Assembly: GCF_017498545.1 (NCBI RefSeq)
Contig: NZ_CP071793.1
Span: forward strand, 8,302,256 to 8,366,255
Origin: Sulfidibacter corallicola
GTDB taxonomy: Bacteria > Acidobacteriota > Holophagae > Acanthopleuribacterales > Acanthopleuribacteraceae
Length of the DNA stretch: 64,000 bases
Direction of reading: 5' to 3'
Part shown: one piece after another, positions 59,267 to 64,000 of the stretch
Layout: the number at the start of each line of letters is the position of its first letter
Numbering within the stretch: position 1 is the first letter of the stretch
The notes under the pieces: model-generated
What the model was told of the DNA's origin: nothing
Databases searched by the model: none
What the model saw: the letters and a program-made list of their open reading frames with translations, nothing else
Program-made: the position numbers and the translations under genes

Positions 59267-62200
59267 ATGATGAAAGGATTGCCCGGCTTTAAGATCGTTT
59301 CAGTCGCCCACAAGGGAAGAACCACGGAAATATACCGGGGTTACCGAACTGGGGACCAAGTTCCCGTCTTCATAAAAACTTCCACCGATCTCATTTCCTC
59401 AGCTCGGCTGTCCCATGAGTTCCGGGTCCTGCGTCACTTGGAACCCGAAAATGTCGATTCGTTGCCCCTCCTGGTCGAAGCTGAGCTGAACACGCTCGTG
59501 ATGAAGGATTTCGGCGGCCAATCACTGGATCGCCTCGAGGGCAAGGTGCCGGGTAGCCTGGCCGAGCGCTTGAAGTTGTTGATCGGGTTGGCCGGGGAAC
59601 TCGAAGCCATCCACGAAGCGGGCATCATTCACAACAACATCAACCCTTCCAACCTCGTGTGGAATCCAGCACGCGGCAACGTGCAAATCATCGACTACGG
59701 GATCGCCACCAAACACAGTTGGGGTGGCTCGCTGCTCGGCGACGATGTCATCGAAGGCTCCCTGGCCTTCATCGCCCCGGAGCGAACCGGCCGCATGAAC
59801 CGCTCTCCCGACTATCGATCGGATTACTACTCGCTCGGACTCACGTTCTACCAAATCCTGACGGGCGTGCACCCCTTTGTCGCCCATGACCTGAATAGCT
59901 GGATCTATCAGCACCTGGCCGCAAAGCCTTCCGCTCTGTTCGAGCATGATCCCGGCATTCCCCGCGTCCTTTCCGACATTGTCCTCACCCTGATCCAGAA
60001 GGAAGTGGAGAAGCGCTACCAAAGCCTTCGTGGATTGATCTTCGATCTCGAAAAATGCCTCGATGCCCTCGACTCCCAGAACGAGATCGAGCCCTTTTCC
60101 GTCGGTTCGACCGATACCTCGGGAATGTTCCGCCTGCCCCAGGGATGTATTGGCCGGGAATCGGAAAAAGAAACCTTGATCGAGGCCGTCGCTCAAGTCC
60201 GTGACGGTCAAGTCTGCATGGTTTGTGTTGCCGGACTCCCTGGCGTGGGAAAAACGACCCTCATCAGAGAGACCCACAAGCCGATCGTCATCGAAGGTGG
60301 CTACTTCATTTCGGGTAAATTTGAACAGTTCAACCGCGATATTCCTTATGCGGCTCTCGTTCATGCCTTCAAAGGCCTGGTCTCGAAGTGGCTCGGCGAA
60401 TCGGCGACTGCCATGGAGAAGCGTCGCCAACGGCTTCAAAAAGCATTTGGGATGAGTGGGAAATTGATCACCAACCTGATCCCGGAAGTTGAACGGATCA
60501 CGGGCAAACAGCCACCGATGGCCGACCTTTCGATGTCGGCCAACTCCAATCGGTTCGAGTTGGTTTTTTCCAACTTTCTGTCGGCCTGTGCCACTCCCGA
60601 GGAACCGCTGGTTATTTTCCTGGATGATTTGCAGTGGATCGACCTGCCCTCGCTGAAATTACTTCGTTCCCTGATCGGCCACTCCCAAATCAAGAACGTG
60701 CTCTTTTTGGGGGCGTACCGCGATTCCGAGGTCGAGGAAGATCACCCGTTGGCCACCGCCTTGGGCGACTTGCAACGCCTCACCCAAAACATCGAGATCC
60801 TCAGCCTGGCTCCGTTTACCTTCGAACAAACCCTGAATTATATTTCCAAATCGATTGGCCAGAACCCGGCCGACTGTCGCGAACCCGCCCGTGCCTGTTA
60901 CCAGAAAACAAATGGAAACCCCTTTTATTTAAAGCAATTCCTTCAAAGCTTGGCTGATGAGGGCATTCTTCACCATGAAAGGAAGAGCAGTCGCTGGGTT
61001 TGGGATTTGGTACGGTTGAATTCCCAGAAGATGGCTGAAAATGTTGCCGAATTTCTTGCGGAAAAAGTCAAGAAATTGCCCAAACCGACGCAAGATTTGG
61101 TGTTGTTGGGTGCTTGTATCGGCAACACGTTCGATATAGAGACCCTGGCCATGATTTCCAAGCAACCCAAGAAAGAGGCGGCCCTTCATTTGGAAAAAGC
61201 CTTGGAAGATCGGTTGCTGGCGCCTTTGGACGGTTCCCATTTCTTGGTGGATGCCGATTCACCGGAACTCGTGGCCAAATACCGTTTCCTGCACGATCGC
61301 ATTCAGCAAACCGCCTATGAGTTGATGGGCGACACAGGGAGAATGGCGACTCATCTGGAGTTGGGACGATTGCTGGTCCGCAACGCCGGGGTGACGGGAC
61401 CGAAAACGCTCGAGGCATGGACCAAGGTGACGACGGTCTTCGAAATAGCCAATCACTTGAATAAAAGCGTGACCCACATTTCCGATCCCGAGGAACGGGA
61501 GCAATTGATGATCATCAATTGGATCGCGGCAAAAAAAGCGATCGCGTCGGTGGCCTACCAGGAGGCCTTCGCCTACCTTCGATTTTCGCTGACACTGTTG
61601 CCCCAGAACGCTTGGCGCCACGATTACCAGACCGCTCTGGTCATTCACAACGACGCCGCCACCGCTGCGTTTCTAAGCGGCAACGATGCCCAAATGGAAC
61701 ACTTGCTGGCTGAAATAGTGGATAACAGCAATACCGATACCGATGCCGGCAGTGCGTACGATGTCTTACTGAAGGCCAGGATCTCTCAAAACCGGCACGC
61801 GGACGCGCTCGAAGGGGCCTGTTCGGTGCTCGGCCGCCTGGGTGTGGACCTCCCAAGCGACTGTTCCAGTGAAGAAGTGAATCGGGAATTCGACCTGCTG
61901 ATAGCCGAGATCGACCGGGTGGGAACGGATCGGATCAGCGCCCAATCCAAAATGGACGATTGCCAAGCGTTGCTTGCAATGCGCCTCTTACGCGGCATCG
62001 TCCCGATCACCGCCGCAATCGGGCCGAGCCTTCATCAGTTGGTCATTGTCAGAATGGTCAGCCTGACCTTGAAAAGGGGGCTGTGCGAGGATTCCGCCAT
62101 GGGCTTCGTTTCCCTCGCCATGTTACTTTGCCGCCGCCGCGATGAAGACCGCATGACCCAGATGAGCGATATGGCCACCTGGCTGAGCAAACGCTATCCG

Positions 62201-64000
62201 TCAAAGGAACTCCAAGTTTATATTGACCACATCGCTTCGACCTTGTGGGCTTGGAAAAAACCGCTCTTGGATGTGGGTGACGAAGAGTTGGAGATATCTT
62301 ATGCGGCGGTGGAGGCCGGCGAATTCGGAATTGCCGGTTTTGCTTTGCTTTTCTATCTCACCTATCTGAGTTTGGTGGGCAAGGACCTGGATCACGCCTG
62401 CAAAGAGTTCGAAAAGTGCCTTCAATTGACCCACAGGATCAAGCAACATTATGTGGCCCAGTTCCTCCAAATCTTCTTTCAGGCCTTGGAGAACGTTCGC
62501 GGAACCCAGGAAAACCCTCATGATCTGGCCGGTCCACATTATGACGAGTCGGTCATGCCGGCTCAGCATCTAAAAAACAAAGACGTGTACAGCACGATCT
62601 ATTATCACTACAACAAAATGTTTCTTTGCTGTCTCTTCGGCCGCTACCAAGAAGCCGTGGATCAAATGCGACCGATCGAATCGTTGCTTCCGTTCATCCA
62701 AGATCATGTTCTGCTCTACCAAGTTCATTATTACTATGGATTAGCTTGCCTCGCGCTAAGTCATGACGTTGCACCGGCTAAACGCGACATACTATTTGAC
62801 GCGGCCGATCAGTCCATAGAAAAAGTTGAGTGGGCTGCCCAATGGGGGCCGATGAACTTCAAACACAAACACCATTTTCTCGCGGCGGAACGCGCCTGGG
62901 CGCTGTCTGACCGGCCGGGCGCGCGCACGCATTTCAAAACCGCCGCCAGGCTGGCCACCGAAAACAACCACATTCTGGATGCCGGCCATGTTTGGGAGCG
63001 TCTCGGTTTGTTATGGCTCGCCGAGGACGAGCCCGAGGCCGCGGGAGTGTTTCTCAATCGAGCCCATGGCGCATACCGGGCATGCGGCGCCAAGGCCAAA
63101 ATTCTCATGTTGGAAAAACAATTCAGCATTTCGCTGGCGACCAACCATTTTTCCACCACAAAAAACGCTGGCGTGCGGGTCGAAGCCATCGATTTGAATA
63201 CCTTTCTCAAAGCCTCTCGCGCCATCATGGGTAACATGGTTTTGGACAACCTACTCGAGTCCATGATGGTGATCATCTGCGAGAATGTATGTGCGCGAAA
63301 GGGCTCGTTTTTGATGGATAAAGACGGGAAGTGGACGGTTTGCGTGCGCTATGCCCACGAGCGGGGTCCTGAGATCTGTTCGAGGGAACTGAGCGATTTC
63401 CAACCCGGCGAGCTGCCCAAATCGCTGATCGAATTCGTGATTAACAGCAAGGACCCGATGGTGTTGGAAAATGCCTCGGAAAGCGGCGGCTATCTTTTTG
63501 ATCCTTACATCAAAAAGCGACGCTCCAAATCGGTCATGTGCGTCCCCGTCATCAACCAGGGCAAATTGCTCGGCGTCCTCTTTTTAGAGAACAGTCTCAA
63601 CGTGGGCGTGTTCACGACCCAGCGCCTCGAAGTGTTGAAAATGCTGGCCTCGCTGGCGGCTATTTCGGTCGAGAATGCCACCTTATATAGCAGGTTGGAA
63701 CAAAAAGTCGCCCAGCGCACTGCCGAAGTTCGCAAGAAGAATCTCCAGCTAGTGTCGAGTCTTACCTATGCGAAGCGAATTCAGGATGCCATTCTTCCGG
63801 AGCTCGAAAACGTTCGTCACGTGTTCCCCCATTCCTTCTGCCTATTCCGGCCTTGCGGCTTGGTTTCGGGAGACTTCTTTTGGTTCAACAGATACCGTTC
63901 ATACGCATTTCTGGCCGTTTTCGACTGTACCGGTCACGGTGTGCCGGGGGCCTTCATGTCGATGATCGGAAACACGCTATTGCACCATATCATCAGCCTT
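59267..64000 (+). CDS. Giant signalling protein: kinase-like - AAA ATPase - helical repeats - GAF - PP2C/SpoIIE (partial)
   Basis: At least 1578 residues, open at the right edge. Start ATG 59267 has GGAAGGA 7 bases upstream. Domains: protein-kinase-like (1-280), with K37, E51 and the DYG Asp D143, but the catalytic HRD motif reads HNN (residues 122-124, IIHNNINPSNL). AAA/STAND ATPase: Walker A GLPGVGKTT near residue 325 and Walker B-like VIFLDDLQW near 455. A long helical repeat region follows (about 600-1300), then GAF (about 1310-1480), a short coiled coil (RLEQKVAQRTAEVRKKN), and a PP2C/SpoIIE phosphatase start (VSGDFFW, FDCTGHGVPGAFMSM). Such proteins integrate sensory input and often control partner switching. 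It is separated from the RiPP operon by a hairpin and 570 bases, so a functional link is unproven. Confidence 0.88.
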   Translation, partial: MMKGLPGFKIVSVAHKGRTTEIYRGYRTGDQVPVFIKTSTDLISSARLSHEFRVLRHLEPENVDSLPLLVEAELNTLVMKDFGGQSLDRLEGKVPGSLAERLKLLIGLAGELEAIHEAGIIHNNINPSNLVWNPARGNVQIIDYGIATKHSWGGSLLGDDVIEGSLAFIAPERTGRMNRSPDYRSDYYSLGLTFYQILTGVHPFVAHDLNSWIYQHLAAKPSALFEHDPGIPRVLSDIVLTLIQKEVEKRYQSLRGLIFDLEKCLDALDSQNEIEPFSVGSTDTSGMFRLPQGCIGRESEKETLIEAVAQVRDGQVCMVCVAGLPGVGKTTLIRETHKPIVIEGGYFISGKFEQFNRDIPYAALVHAFKGLVSKWLGESATAMEKRRQRLQKAFGMSGKLITNLIPEVERITGKQPPMADLSMSANSNRFELVFSNFLSACATPEEPLVIFLDDLQWIDLPSLKLLRSLIGHSQIKNVLFLGAYRDSEVEEDHPLATALGDLQRLTQNIEILSLAPFTFEQTLNYISKSIGQNPADCREPARACYQKTNGNPFYLKQFLQSLADEGILHHERKSSRWVWDLVRLNSQKMAENVAEFLAEKVKKLPKPTQDLVLLGACIGNTFDIETLAMISKQPKKEAALHLEKALEDRLLAPLDGSHFLVDADSPELVAKYRFLHDRIQQTAYELMGDTGRMATHLELGRLLVRNAGVTGPKTLEAWTKVTTVFEIANHLNKSVTHISDPEEREQLMIINWIAAKKAIASVAYQEAFAYLRFSLTLLPQNAWRHDYQTALVIHNDAATAAFLSGNDAQMEHLLAEIVDNSNTDTDAGSAYDVLLKARISQNRHADALEGACSVLGRLGVDLPSDCSSEEVNREFDLLIAEIDRVGTDRISAQSKMDDCQALLAMRLLRGIVPITAAIGPSLHQLVIVRMVSLTLKRGLCEDSAMGFVSLAMLLCRRRDEDRMTQMSDMATWLSKRYPSKELQVYIDHIASTLWAWKKPLLDVGDEELEISYAAVEAGEFGIAGFALLFYLTYLSLVGKDLDHACKEFEKCLQLTHRIKQHYVAQFLQIFFQALENVRGTQENPHDLAGPHYDESVMPAQHLKNKDVYSTIYYHYNKMFLCCLFGRYQEAVDQMRPIESLLPFIQDHVLLYQVHYYYGLACLALSHDVAPAKRDILFDAADQSIEKVEWAAQWGPMNFKHKHHFLAAERAWALSDRPGARTHFKTAARLATENNHILDAGHVWERLGLLWLAEDEPEAAGVFLNRAHGAYRACGAKAKILMLEKQFSISLATNHFSTTKNAGVRVEAIDLNTFLKASRAIMGNMVLDNLLESMMVIICENVCARKGSFLMDKDGKWTVCVRYAHERGPEICSRELSDFQPGELPKSLIEFVINSKDPMVLENASESGGYLFDPYIKKRRSKSVMCVPVINQGKLLGVLFLENSLNVGVFTTQRLEVLKMLASLAAISVENATLYSRLEQKVAQRTAEVRKKNLQLVSSLTYAKRIQDAILPELENVRHVFPHSFCLFRPCGLVSGDFFWFNRYRSYAFLAVFDCTGHGVPGAFMSMIGNTLLHHIISL

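Overview
The window comes from a GC-rich Gram-negative bacterium: there are two TonB-dependent outer-membrane receptors, very large NRPS genes, and a giant kinase-ATPase-GAF-phosphatase signalling protein. Such genes occur together in secondary-metabolite-rich lineages such as Myxococcota or some Acidobacteriota. The sequence alone does not fix the taxon.

Region 1 (about 1-49,250, all minus strand, read right to left) looks like one long metallophore-type locus. It starts with an iron-uptake cassette: TonB receptor, two small membrane proteins resembling DUF3325 and DUF3649, and a PepSY-type membrane reductase. An HpaB-type aromatic hydroxylase and a 4-hydroxymandelate-synthase-like dioxygenase follow, and then three giant NRPS genes (2528, 5932 and at least 5267 residues; the last runs off the left edge). 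My by-eye reading of the ten-residue adenylation codes, in gene order, is: Lys-like, Pro | aromatic (then epimerised), Orn, Hpg-like, Gly, Thr | Asn (epimerised), Asn (epimerised), a module with NO adenylation domain, Hpg-like, Orn, and onward. The hydroxymandelate synthase fits the two hydroxyphenylglycine-type codes. The iron cassette and two similar 19-bp dyads suggest that the peptide is a siderophore, possibly catecholic.

Region 2 (49,475-52,395, plus strand) is divergent from region 1. It is a translationally coupled pair: an atypical radical SAM enzyme (CX10CX2C) and a ThDP-dependent 2-oxoacid decarboxylase.

Region 3 (about 52,970-58,693, plus strand, AT-richer) is a compact RiPP operon: TonB receptor, an NHLP-like 86-aa precursor ending in Cys, a possible small ORF, a fused RRE/E1-like/YcaO cyclodehydratase, a PhyH-type Fe(II)/2-oxoglutarate dioxygenase, and a terminator-like hairpin. 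No dedicated exporter or protease is present.

Region 4 (59,267 to the right edge) is a partial giant Ser/Thr kinase-like/AAA/GAF/PP2C signalling protein whose kinase catalytic Asp is replaced by Asn.

I saw no rRNA, tRNA, CRISPR array or insertion sequence.
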